From Pseudomonadota bacterium (lineage in GTDB: Bacteria; Desulfobacterota; Desulfobacteria; Desulfobacterales; RPRI01), in assembly GCA_018830925.1 (NCBI GenBank), contig JAHJRK010000313.1, forward strand, positions 1 to 22,995: DNA of 22,995 bases, in the 5' to 3' direction. Each line of letters opens with the position of its first letter. Positions within the stretch are counted from its first letter, which is position 1. Of the stretch, positions 14,458 to 22,862 are shown piece by piece. The translations under genes were made by a program, and so were the position numbers. The notes beneath the pieces were generated by a model. That model was not told where the DNA came from and ran no database searches. It saw only the letters and a program-made list of their open reading frames with translations.

Positions 14458-16376
14458 TGGAAAGCTGTACTATTATGGATGACAATAATTTCGATGATCA
14501 TGTAGACGATGAGATTAACGACTGTCTCTCTTTCGACAAACCAATTAGCTTCTTTTTATTTGCCGGAGCAGGTTCGGGGAAGACTCAATCATTAGTAGAT
14601 GCCCTGAAATATCTGCGAAAGGAGTACGCAAAACGGCTGCGTTTGAGCGGGCAGAGGGTTGGTGTAATCACCTATACCAATGCCGCGTGTGATGAAATAA
14701 AGCGGCGTCTTGATTTTGATCCTTTAATTCAAGTTTCAACAATTCACAGTTTTGTCTGGTCGTTGATTGGGGGTTTAAACTTTGATATCAAGCAGTGGTT
14801 GAAGGTGAATCTGGAAAACGAGATTGCCGATCTTGAGCAAAAGCAGAATACAGGTAGGGCCGGAACGAAGGCAGCGCTGGATCGTGAAAAAAGTATCGAG
14901 ACAAAACAAAAACGTCTTTCTAGTTTGGATAACATCAAGCGATTTACATACAACCCCAATGGGGACAACCGAGGTCGAGACTCATTAAATCATAGTGAAG
15001 TTATCAAGATTGGATCTGATTTTCTCATGGGAAAGCCACTTATGCAGAGCATATTTATCAATAAATACCCCATACTGCTGATTGACGAAAGTCAGGATAC
15101 TAACAAGCTTCTTATTGAGGCTTTCTTAGAAATCCAGCAGAAGCATAATAGTCGTTTTATATTGGGTTTGTTTGGCGATACCATGCAGCGTATTTATGGC
15201 GATGGTAAAATGGATTTGGGACAAAACCTACCGATTGACTGGGCGAAACCGGTCAAGGAAATGAATCACCGTTGCCCACGTCGGATCATTAAGCTGATCA
15301 ACAAAATCCGTTCGGCAGTTGATGTCCAAGAACAAAGGCCAAGGACTGATAAGGAAGAAGGTTTCGTTCGATTGTTTATTTTGCATAGCGATATAACTGA
15401 CAAGTCTGAAGCTGAGAGTAGGGTCGCAGAACGAATGGCGACTATTACCAGCGATGCACTTTGGAGTGGAACCAAAGCGGACATCAAGACTTTAACGATC
15501 GAACATCATATGGCTGCTCGACGCATGGGTTTTTTGGAGATGTTCGAGCCATTGTATCAAGAGAGTAGCGGTATCTTAAAGACCGGATTGTTGGATGGTA
15601 CACTTCCCGGTGTGCGTTTGTTCTCAAAACTTATCTTGCCCATTGTCAAAGCAAAACAGAACGATGATGATTTTTCTGTAACAGCTATTGTACGCAAAGA
15701 TTCTCCGTTGCTGACCAAAGCGGCCTTTAAGGCTAAAGGTGAAGATCAAAAACTTCAGATTAAGCAAGCTCGGGAGGCAGTTGAGATGCTGTTAGCTCTT
15801 TGGGCAGACAATGCTGAGCCGAGCTTTCTGGACGTTTTGCGGTGTATTGTTCAAACAGGTTTATTTGAAATTCCTGAAAGCCTGCGCCCCATCGCTTTGA
15901 GAGACGGGGCCGAACAAGAGGTTGCCAAAAAGAATGGTAAAACACCTTCATTGAAAGAGGATTATCCAGATTCTGTTCTGGATGCCTGGGACAAATTTTT
16001 GCTAACTCCCTTCGCACAGATTGAGCAATATGCAGCCTATGTAAACGGACAAGCTCAATTTGAGACCCATCAGGGTGTTAAAGGTCTCGAATTTCCTCGC
16101 GTAATGATAATAATCGACGATAACGAGGCGCGGGGCTTTTTGTTTAGCTACGACAAGTTGTTCGGGGCCAAGAATAAGACATCGACTGATATAAAAAACG
16201 AAGACGAGGGGAAAGATACAAGCATCGAACGCACCCGGCGACTCTTTTACGTGACCTGTAGCCGAACAGAAAATAGCTTGGTGATCATTGTGTATTCCAC
16301 TGATCCTAAAAAAGTTCGCGAACATGTCTTGTCTGAGGGCTGGTTTGAAAACAATGAAATCGAAATCTTATCTTGA
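14454..16376 (+). CDS. GajB-like UvrD/PcrA-type helicase of a Gabija-like system
   Basis: A 640-residue superfamily 1A helicase. Motifs in order: Walker A AGAGSGKT (37-44), motif Ia VITYTNAA, motif Ib TIHSF, motif II LIDESQDT (Asp 211, Glu 212), motif III FGDTMQRIYG, motif IV HRCPRRI, motif V THQGVKGLEFPRV, motif VI RRLFYVTCSR. All ATP and DNA contact motifs are intact. In Gabija systems GajB hydrolyses ATP and joins a GajA core complex. It is longer than the classic GajB (494), with an insertion around residues 120-180 containing a Lys/Glu-rich coiled stretch. The start is uncertain between the overlapping ATGs at 14454 and 14457; either couples it to the nuclease gene. An alternative reading is a standalone repair helicase, but the overlap argues against that. 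Confidence 0.85.
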   Translation: MMESCTIMDDNNFDDHVDDEINDCLSFDKPISFFLFAGAGSGKTQSLVDALKYLRKEYAKRLRLSGQRVGVITYTNAACDEIKRRLDFDPLIQVSTIHSFVWSLIGGLNFDIKQWLKVNLENEIADLEQKQNTGRAGTKAALDREKSIETKQKRLSSLDNIKRFTYNPNGDNRGRDSLNHSEVIKIGSDFLMGKPLMQSIFINKYPILLIDESQDTNKLLIEAFLEIQQKHNSRFILGLFGDTMQRIYGDGKMDLGQNLPIDWAKPVKEMNHRCPRRIIKLINKIRSAVDVQEQRPRTDKEEGFVRLFILHSDITDKSEAESRVAERMATITSDALWSGTKADIKTLTIEHHMAARRMGFLEMFEPLYQESSGILKTGLLDGTLPGVRLFSKLILPIVKAKQNDDDFSVTAIVRKDSPLLTKAAFKAKGEDQKLQIKQAREAVEMLLALWADNAEPSFLDVLRCIVQTGLFEIPESLRPIALRDGAEQEVAKKNGKTPSLKEDYPDSVLDAWDKFLLTPFAQIEQYAAYVNGQAQFETHQGVKGLEFPRVMIIIDDNEARGFLFSYDKLFGAKNKTSTDIKNEDEGKDTSIERTRRLFYVTCSRTENSLVIIVYSTDPKKVREHVLSEGWFENNEIEILS

Positions 16377-16446
16377 AAAAATATCTTGCGGGAGTGGGAT
16401 AGTGTAATGTTGGCCCGTTTTGATTAGATAATGGAATATTTGAAAA

Positions 16447-16517
16447 GAGCTAACAAGGCGCTACACAAGGATTGCCAGCCCTACCAAGCTGTCAACCTGT
16501 GAGCTTTTGTTATATGC
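16447..16517 (+). repeat. attC-like recombination site downstream of the Gabija-like genes
   Basis: The left arm starts AGCTAACAAGGCGCT and the right arm ends AGCTTTTGTTATATGC. Folding pairs TAACAA with TTGTTA, GCT with AGC, ACAAGG with CCTGT, and ATTGCCAGC with GCTGTCAA, leaving an 8-nt central spacer (CCTACCAA, 16481-16488). The left arm carries extra unpaired bases (an A in ACAAGG and an A in GGATTG), as expected for the extrahelical bases by which integron integrases read attC strands. The total length, about 70 bp, is normal for attC. It lies 70 nt after the helicase stop codon, the normal place for the attC of a cassette. Confidence 0.7.
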
Positions 16518-16583
16518 AAAGAAAGACGCTCGGACGTCCGTGTTCTCGCAAAATAGATAACTAAAGTTAAGAGAGAATAATTG

Positions 16584-18059
16584 ATGACAAAAAAAGAACT
16601 TGAAGACTACCTCTGGGGCGCAGCCAACATTCTTCGCGGAATGATTGATGCGGCCGATTTTAAGCAGTACATTTTCCCTCTGCTGTTTTTTAAACGAATC
16701 AGCGATGTATGGGATGAGGAATATCAAACAGCTCTGAATGAAAGTGGCAACGATCTCGACTATGCCTTGTTTCGTGAAAACCACCGGTTTCAGATACCAA
16801 AAGGTTGCCATTGGGAAGACGTGAGAAAGAAGACCGTAGATGTTGGCGCTGCCCTTCAAAAAGCTATCAGCGGTATCGAAAAAGCCAACTTTGAAATGCT
16901 TCATGATGTTTTCGGCGATGCGCAGTGGACGAATAAGCGCCGGATGAGTGATGAAAAAATGCTCGATCTTATTGAACATTTCAGCCAGATGGATTTGACG
17001 GTCAGCAATGTCCCCCACGACATCATGGGCGAAGGCTATGAATATCTGATTAAGAAATTTGCCGATGACAGCGGCCATACCGCAGCCGAGTTTTATACTA
17101 ATCGTACCGTTGTAAAACTCATGACCCAGATTACCGACCCCCAAAGCGGCGAAAGTATCTATGATCCTACCTGCGGAAGCGGCGGTATTTTGCTCTCAAG
17201 CACCCTGCATGTAAAAGCACAGGGCAAAGAATACCGGACACTAAAACTTTACGGCCAGGAACTGAACCTGATTACCTCTGCCATTGCCCGCATCAATATG
17301 TTTATGCACAATGTCGATGAATTTTTAATTGTGCAGGGCGATACGCTTGAAAGTCCGCAGATACTTGAAAACGATGAACTGAAAAAGTTTGATGTCATCA
17401 TGGCGAATCCGCCATACAGCGTAAAGCGGTGGAATCAGCAAAAATGGATGAACGACCCTTTTGGCCGTAATATCTGGGGAACACCGCCGCAAGGTTGCGC
17501 TGATTATGCTTTCCAGCAGCATATTATGAAAAGTCTTAATCCTGATACCGGCAGAAGCGTGGTTCTCTGGCCGCATGGCGTTTTGTTCAGAGATGCGGAA
17601 AGCGCAATACGCAGGAAAATGATTGAGGAAGATTATGTTGATGCGGTGATTGGACTTGGTAAAAACCTATTTTACAACAGCAGTATGGAAAGTTGCCTGT
17701 TGGTGTGCAGAATGAAAAAGCCGAAGGAACGAAAAGGTAAAATCATTTTCATTGATGCGAAAGAAGAATTGAGGATTGAACGCACCAACGCCTGGCTGGA
17801 ACCGCAGCATATAAGAAAGATTGCCGATGCCTACTGGAAGTTTAAAGATGCAGCAGGCTTTGCCAAAGTTATGAGCAATACAGAAGTGTTGGAAAACAAT
17901 GGCAATCTGAGTTTGCAGCTATACGTAAAGCAGGCGGAAGTTGCAAACGAGTATAATACCGAAGATTTGATTGTCGATATTAAAGCAGGGCAACAGCAAA
18001 TCAATAATTCGTTAGAAAATTTATTTACGCAACTGAAAAATATTGGAATTGAAGTATGA
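16584..18059 (+). CDS. hsdM: Type I restriction-modification DNA methyltransferase subunit
   Basis: A 491-residue N6-adenine methyltransferase subunit that, with the specificity subunit, modifies host DNA and is also part of the restriction complex. The N-terminal helical HsdM domain includes FPLLFFKRISDVWDEE. The catalytic domain has AAEFYTNRTVVKLM, the AdoMet-binding DPTCGSGG (motif I, from residue 194) and the catalytic NPPYS (motif IV, from 275). I chose ATG at 16584 preceded by GAGAG; a TTG lies directly before it but adds only one residue. The gene overlaps hsdS by 4 nt (ATGA). The length is normal for the family. It starts 67 nt after the attC-like site. Confidence 0.95.
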   Translation: MTKKELEDYLWGAANILRGMIDAADFKQYIFPLLFFKRISDVWDEEYQTALNESGNDLDYALFRENHRFQIPKGCHWEDVRKKTVDVGAALQKAISGIEKANFEMLHDVFGDAQWTNKRRMSDEKMLDLIEHFSQMDLTVSNVPHDIMGEGYEYLIKKFADDSGHTAAEFYTNRTVVKLMTQITDPQSGESIYDPTCGSGGILLSSTLHVKAQGKEYRTLKLYGQELNLITSAIARINMFMHNVDEFLIVQGDTLESPQILENDELKKFDVIMANPPYSVKRWNQQKWMNDPFGRNIWGTPPQGCADYAFQQHIMKSLNPDTGRSVVLWPHGVLFRDAESAIRRKMIEEDYVDAVIGLGKNLFYNSSMESCLLVCRMKKPKERKGKIIFIDAKEELRIERTNAWLEPQHIRKIADAYWKFKDAAGFAKVMSNTEVLENNGNLSLQLYVKQAEVANEYNTEDLIVDIKAGQQQINNSLENLFTQLKNIGIEV

Positions 18060-19225
18060 AGTTGAAAAAGGATAAATGGGAAAATGTAATTCTTAATGAA
18101 ATCTGTGATGTTAGAGATGGTACACATGATAGCCCTAAATACCACAATGAAGGCTACCCGTTAATTACATCAAAAAATATTACTGGCGGATTTATTGATT
18201 TTTCTGAAACAAATCTTATTTCTGAAAATGATTACATCCAGATAAACAAACGGTCATTAGTTGATAATGGTGACATTCTTCTTTCGATGATTGGAACTGT
18301 TGGTATCCCCGTACTTGTAGATAAAAAGATTGATTTTGCAATAAAAAATGTAGGCTTAATTAAGTTTGCCAAACAAGATACAATTTACAATAGATACCTA
18401 CTAAATGTTTTACAATCAGATATGTTTCAAAGGCAAATACAGGCAAAAACAAGTGGAACCGCACAGAAATTCATTTCATTAGGATTGATTCGAAGTTTAC
18501 AAATCCCCCTTCCCCCGCTCGAAGAGCAAAAACAAATCGCTGCCCTTTTTCAATCCATAGAAACCGCTATTGAACAGGTGGAGGGGCAGGAGAAGAATTT
18601 GCTAACCTTAAAAAATCAAATGCTTCGTGAACTGCTTGGAGAGACACAACGATTCGGGAATTTATTAAGTGAAAATGATTTTGATAAGGTAAAGTTTGAG
18701 AAATTAGCATTTTCCATCTCTGAAAGAGTAGAACCCCAAAAGACAACTCTGGATACTTATGTCGGATTAGAACATTTAGATCCTGATAATCTGATTATTG
18801 CAAGAACAGGAAAGCCAGGTGATGTTATTGGTACAAAATTAACAATCTATAAAGGTGATATCATATTCGGGAAACGCAGAGCCTATCAGCGCAAAGTAGC
18901 TGTATCACATTTTGATGGCATTGCATCTGCCCATAGCATGATTTTGAGAGCCAATGAAAAACATATTGAAAAAGAGTTTCTTCCTTTTTTTATGCAATCC
19001 GATGTTTTCATGAATAGAGCCGTTCAAATATCAGAAGGTTCCCTTTCGCCAACAATCAAATGGAAAACATTAGCAACACAGGAGTTCCTTTTGCCCAAGA
19101 AAGAAAAACAAAAAGGACTAACCGCAGTATTTAAGCAGTTTGATAATACAAGGGGCCACCTCAAGCAGCAAAAAACCACTCTCAAAAACCTGAAGCAAAA
19201 ACTATTAAGCGAGATATTAGGATAA
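18056..19225 (+). CDS. hsdS: Type I restriction-modification specificity subunit
   Basis: A 389-residue DNA-recognition subunit with two target recognition domains, each followed by a conserved helical spacer. The first half (WENVILNEICDVRDGTH to IPLPPLEEQKQIAALF) ends in the classic PLPPLEEQKQIA motif, and the helix QVEGQEKNLLTLKNQMLREL follows. The second half (VKFEKLAFSISER to LLPKKEKQKGL) ends in a matching helix with LKNLKQKLLSEILG. Each half reads one part of a bipartite target; the target sequence cannot be predicted. The first half is AT-rich, as is common for horizontally exchanged recognition domains. Overlap with hsdM indicates joint translation. Confidence 0.94.
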   Translation: MKLKKDKWENVILNEICDVRDGTHDSPKYHNEGYPLITSKNITGGFIDFSETNLISENDYIQINKRSLVDNGDILLSMIGTVGIPVLVDKKIDFAIKNVGLIKFAKQDTIYNRYLLNVLQSDMFQRQIQAKTSGTAQKFISLGLIRSLQIPLPPLEEQKQIAALFQSIETAIEQVEGQEKNLLTLKNQMLRELLGETQRFGNLLSENDFDKVKFEKLAFSISERVEPQKTTLDTYVGLEHLDPDNLIIARTGKPGDVIGTKLTIYKGDIIFGKRRAYQRKVAVSHFDGIASAHSMILRANEKHIEKEFLPFFMQSDVFMNRAVQISEGSLSPTIKWKTLATQEFLLPKKEKQKGLTAVFKQFDNTRGHLKQQKTTLKNLKQKLLSEILG

Positions 19226-19229
19226 CCCT

Positions 19230-19364
19230 ATGAAAAAAGAACTCGTTATCTAAATATTTCAAAAAGTTGAAAATACCGGCTTGAGAGTTGCGAATCATTT
19301 TGCCGATGTCGGGAAAATGATCGAAGTTGGCAGCGGTTCCCAAAGAGACAGATCATTTTGTTGA
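19230..19364 (+). pseudogene. Decayed DinD-like gene fragment between hsdS and hsdR
   Basis: The ATG at 19230 gives MKKELVI then TAA. The same frame continues with FQKVENTGLRVANHFADVG and KMIEVGSGSQRD before TGA at 19362-19364. The phrase N-HF-x-V-x-KMI-x-GS-x-R matches a conserved segment of DinD-type (DNA-damage-inducible protein D) proteins, which are often encoded beside type I restriction genes. Most of the gene, before and after this segment, is missing. A second partial copy of the same phrase (HFVEVNKMIE, from 19354) follows in another frame. Assignment is from the motif only. Confidence 0.5.
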
Positions 19365-19421
19365 GGTCAACAAGATGATCGAAACCAGAAAAGGATATTA
19401 AGAAGAAAAAGGGTTAGCAAT

Positions 19422-22400
19422 ATGGCATTCAACGAACTAAACAGCGTAGAATATTTCATTATCCGCCAGCTTACCGGCATTAACCTGAATAAGGTTCAAC
19501 ATGGTATGGTAAAGGAAGATGATGCTGGCTTTGGTGATAATGCAAAATGGAAATATATCCAGCCCGAATTGCTTCCAAGGGAAATTACCGATGTTTTTCT
19601 GGAAAAGGAATTAAAAGAATCCCTGATCCGCCTCAATCCCGCAATAAAATCAAACCCCGAACACGCCGAAGAAGTCATTCACAAACTGCGCGCTATTCTC
19701 ATTACTGTTGGCAATGTTGGCCTCGTACGCTCTAATGAAGAATTTGCCAAATGGGTACGGGGAGAAATCTCCATGCCTGTCGGCAAAAACAATGAGCATG
19801 TAAATATTCGTCTGATAGACTTTGAACAAATGAACAACAACTCTTTTCTACTTACAAATCAATTCAAAATCAGAGCCAGAGAGACAAAAATCCCCGATAT
19901 TGTTATGTTTGTAAATGGCATTCCGCTTGTCGTTGGTGAAGCGAAAACCCCTGTACGACCGGCAGTTAGCTGGTTGGACGCCGCGCATGATATTCATGTC
20001 ATTTATGAAAATTCTGTACCACAACTTTTTGTTCCCAACGTGCTCTCATTTGCAACAGAGGGTAAAGAACTTTTCATCGGCGGTGTACGGACATCGCTGG
20101 AATTCTGGTCGCCCTGGCGGCTTGAAGTCGAAAAAGACGAGTTGCACCATTTTGCCGGTTTACAGGATATAGCAAAACAGATAACACACTTATTAAAGCC
20201 TTCCACATTATTAGATATTTTGCAGTATTTCACGGTGTATGCCACAAACAGCAAAAAGAAAAAAATAAAGGTCGTCTGCCGATACCAGCAATATGAAGGT
20301 GCCAATGCCATAGTTGAACGGGTTAAAGAAGGTAAAATTAAGAAAGGTTTAATCTGGCATTTCCAGGGTTCCGGTAAATCGTTGCTGATGCTGTTTGCTG
20401 CTCAAAAAATGCGGAAACAACAGGAGCTCGGAAATCCCACTGTCATTATAATGGTGGACAGAATTGACCTCGACACGCAAATAACCGCAACTTTCAATAC
20501 TGCCGAAGTTCCTAATATGGTAACAACCGACAATATTAAAGAACTCCATGACCTGCTGGAAAAAGATACCAGAAAAATCATCATCACCATGATTCATAAG
20601 TTTAAAGATGCGTATCCTGATATGAATAAACGCGAAAATCTTATAGTAATGGTGGACGAAGCGCACAGAACGCAGGAAGGCGATCTCGGCCGCAAGATGC
20701 GAAGCGCTTTACCTAACGCATTTTTATTTGGTTTGACCGGAACGCCAATCAACAAAGCCGATAAAAACACATTCTGGGCATTCGGAGCCGACGAAGATAA
20801 GAGCGGATACCTGAGCCGATATACTTTTCAGGACAGCATTCGTGACAACGCCACACTCCCATTGCATTTTGAACCGCGCTTGCCGGATTACCACATTGAT
20901 AAAGAAAGCCTCGATATTGCTTTCAAAGAGATGGCAAATGACCTGAGCGAAGAAGACCGCAACAAACTCAGCCAAAAAGCAGCTAAAATGGCGGTATTTT
21001 TAAAGTCTCCGGAGCGAGTTAAAACCATAGTTCAAGATATAGTGGAGCATTTTCAAAAGCATGTGGAGCCGGAAGGTTTTAAGGCCTTGATTGTAACCCC
21101 TGACCGCTATGCTTGTGCCCAGTATAAAGAGGAATTGGACAAATTACTTTCACCGGAATCCAGCACCGTCGTCATAAGCACTTCAGCCAATGATGATTTG
21201 GAGTTCAAGCAAAAGTTCGCACTGGATAGAGACCAGCAGGAAAAGGTAATTGAAAAATACAATAATTCAGATTCGCCGCTTAAATTCCTTATTGTTACCG
21301 CGAAACTGCTGACTGGTTTTGATTCGCCCATTTTACAAACAATGTATCTGGATAAATCGCTTAAAGATCATACGTTGCTGCAAGCAATTTGTCGAACAAA
21401 CCGACTCTTCCCAAATAAAACATTTGGACGAATAGTCGATTATTTTGGTGTCTTTGATGATACAGCAAGCGCCCTGGCATTTGATGAAGAATCGGTAAAA
21501 AAAGTTATCAGTAATCTCCAAGAACTAAAAGACAAACTACCGGGACAAATGGCACTTTGCTTATCTCATTTTGCGGGTTTAGATAGAACAATTATGGGTT
21601 TTGAAGGCTTGCAGGCTGCACAGGATTGTATTAGTTCAAATGAAAAACGAGATGCTTTCGCAAAAGACTTCAGTTTATTATCAAAACTATGGGAAGCCCT
21701 TTCTCCGGATGATGTATTAAAAAGTTATCAAAAAGATTATAAATGGCTTTCGCAGGTTTACATCTCGGTTAAACCAGCTTCCGATGATAACGGAAGATTA
21801 TTATGGCATGCATTGGGAGCGCAGACTACGGCGCTTATTCATGAGCATATCCATGTTGCCGGCATTAACCAAGATATGGAAGAGATGGTTTTAGATGCCG
21901 ATGTAATTGACAACTTAATGAATAAAAAGGACCCTAAAGATGCAGATAAAATTATAAAAATATTATCGGGCAGGCTGGGTAAAAATAAAGGCAATCCAAT
22001 TTTTAGAAAGTTAAGTGAAAGACTTGAAGCCTTAAGAGACAAGGCCGAAAAGGGATTAATCAATAGCATTGAATTTATTAAACAGCTTTGTGAAATTGCA
22101 AAAGAAACCTTGCGGGCTGAAAAGCAGAAGGATAACGGTGAACAACAAAAATCAGCAAAAACAGCATTGACGGAATTATTCCTTGAACTTAAAACAGATA
22201 AAACACCGGCAATAGTTGAAAGAATAGTAAATGATATTGATGAGATTGTCCGCCTTGTTCGATTTGACGGTTGGCAAAACACCATTCCCGGAGAAAGAGA
22301 AGTTCAAAAATCTTTACGCAAGACATTGTTGAAATATCAATTACACAAAGACGAAGAGCTGTTTAATAAGTCGTATGAATATATTAAGGAATATTATTGA
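19422..22400 (+). CDS. hsdR: Type I restriction endonuclease/translocase subunit
   Basis: A 992-residue motor and nuclease subunit that translocates DNA and cuts it when unmodified sites are found. The N-terminal nuclease domain has the PD-(D/E)xK pattern: IPDIVMF with Asp 159, then VGEAK with Glu 173 and Lys 175. The SF2 motor follows with Walker A FQGSGKS (314-320), motif II DEAH (from 412), motif III GLTGTP, and later IVTAKLLTGFDSP and QAICRTNR (motifs V and VI). The C-terminal helical region would contact HsdM. All catalytic residues are intact and the length is normal. It is separated from hsdS by 196 bp holding gene debris, which is less tight than the hsdM-hsdS coupling. Confidence 0.95.
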   Translation: MAFNELNSVEYFIIRQLTGINLNKVQHGMVKEDDAGFGDNAKWKYIQPELLPREITDVFLEKELKESLIRLNPAIKSNPEHAEEVIHKLRAILITVGNVGLVRSNEEFAKWVRGEISMPVGKNNEHVNIRLIDFEQMNNNSFLLTNQFKIRARETKIPDIVMFVNGIPLVVGEAKTPVRPAVSWLDAAHDIHVIYENSVPQLFVPNVLSFATEGKELFIGGVRTSLEFWSPWRLEVEKDELHHFAGLQDIAKQITHLLKPSTLLDILQYFTVYATNSKKKKIKVVCRYQQYEGANAIVERVKEGKIKKGLIWHFQGSGKSLLMLFAAQKMRKQQELGNPTVIIMVDRIDLDTQITATFNTAEVPNMVTTDNIKELHDLLEKDTRKIIITMIHKFKDAYPDMNKRENLIVMVDEAHRTQEGDLGRKMRSALPNAFLFGLTGTPINKADKNTFWAFGADEDKSGYLSRYTFQDSIRDNATLPLHFEPRLPDYHIDKESLDIAFKEMANDLSEEDRNKLSQKAAKMAVFLKSPERVKTIVQDIVEHFQKHVEPEGFKALIVTPDRYACAQYKEELDKLLSPESSTVVISTSANDDLEFKQKFALDRDQQEKVIEKYNNSDSPLKFLIVTAKLLTGFDSPILQTMYLDKSLKDHTLLQAICRTNRLFPNKTFGRIVDYFGVFDDTASALAFDEESVKKVISNLQELKDKLPGQMALCLSHFAGLDRTIMGFEGLQAAQDCISSNEKRDAFAKDFSLLSKLWEALSPDDVLKSYQKDYKWLSQVYISVKPASDDNGRLLWHALGAQTTALIHEHIHVAGINQDMEEMVLDADVIDNLMNKKDPKDADKIIKILSGRLGKNKGNPIFRKLSERLEALRDKAEKGLINSIEFIKQLCEIAKETLRAEKQKDNGEQQKSAKTALTELFLELKTDKTPAIVERIVNDIDEIVRLVRFDGWQNTIPGEREVQKSLRKTLLKYQLHKDEELFNKSYEYIKEYY

Positions 22401-22453
22401 TAAAACTCACCGTCCGGCCGCGGTTTGTTCTGATCAGGCCTCTGTGGTGCTGA

Positions 22454-22846
22454 TTAGCCTATAACCATGACCACGTCACCAGTGGCCACATTTGCATCCT
22501 TGCCCGCCCGGATCTCCTTGACCACGCCGTCTGTGGGGCTGAGCAGGTTATTCTCCATTTTCATGGCTTCAATGAGGGCGACAACCTGACCGGTGGTGAC
22601 TTTTTCGCCAACCTGGACTATGATCTGGATGATCTTACCCGGAATGGGGGCCACCACGGCCCCGCTGCAGGCCATGGCCGGCGCAGCCGAGGGTTTGAGC
22701 ATAGCCTCAGGTTGGGTTGCGGGGGCACCTTTGATTTTAACTTCATAGGGCGTCCGGTTGACAATAACTTGCGCCAGGTTATCCTGGATCGTGCCGATTT
22801 CAACATCAAAGATCTGTTCACCGATGCTAAATGTATATTTGTTCAT
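22454..22846 (-). CDS. Biotin carrier protein of a carboxylase or decarboxylase
   Basis: A 130-residue biotinyl-domain protein. The C-terminal 70 residues form the biotinyl fold with VVAPIPGKI, VGEKVTTGQVVALI and the biotin site EAMKMEN (biotin on the second Lys-containing position, the K between the Mets). The N-terminal part (IFDVEIGTIQDNLAQVIVNRTPYEVKI) is a small beta domain, joined by a Pro/Ala-rich linker. I chose the ATG at 22846, preceded by GAGG; a longer frame from 22885 overlaps the upstream stop and lacks a ribosome site. Such separate carriers serve methylmalonyl-CoA or oxaloacetate decarboxylases and propionyl-CoA carboxylases in Desulfobacterota. The upstream gene ends 16 nt before it, so it belongs to an operon extending beyond the window. 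Confidence 0.9.
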   Translation of the reverse strand: MNKYTFSIGEQIFDVEIGTIQDNLAQVIVNRTPYEVKIKGAPATQPEAMLKPSAAPAMACSGAVVAPIPGKIIQIIVQVGEKVTTGQVVALIEAMKMENNLLSPTDGVVKEIRAGKDANVATGDVVMVIG

Positions 22847-22862
22847 TCTCAAACCTCGTGAT

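Noticed and set aside
16528..16541. Perfect 10-bp palindrome CGGACGTCCG upstream of hsdM
   Set aside because: It could be an operator, but a single short palindrome with no repeat or promoter around it is too weak to list.
19294..19384. Repeated ATCATTTTG...AAGATGATCGAA blocks considered as CRISPR or iteron repeats
   Set aside because: There are only two imperfect copies 58 bp apart, and they are better explained as duplicated coding sequence of a DinD-like motif.
22401..22453. Possible shared terminator between the convergent hsdR and biotin carrier genes
   Set aside because: ATCAG and CTGAT can pair around a loop, but the stem is only about 5 bp and there is no T run on either strand.
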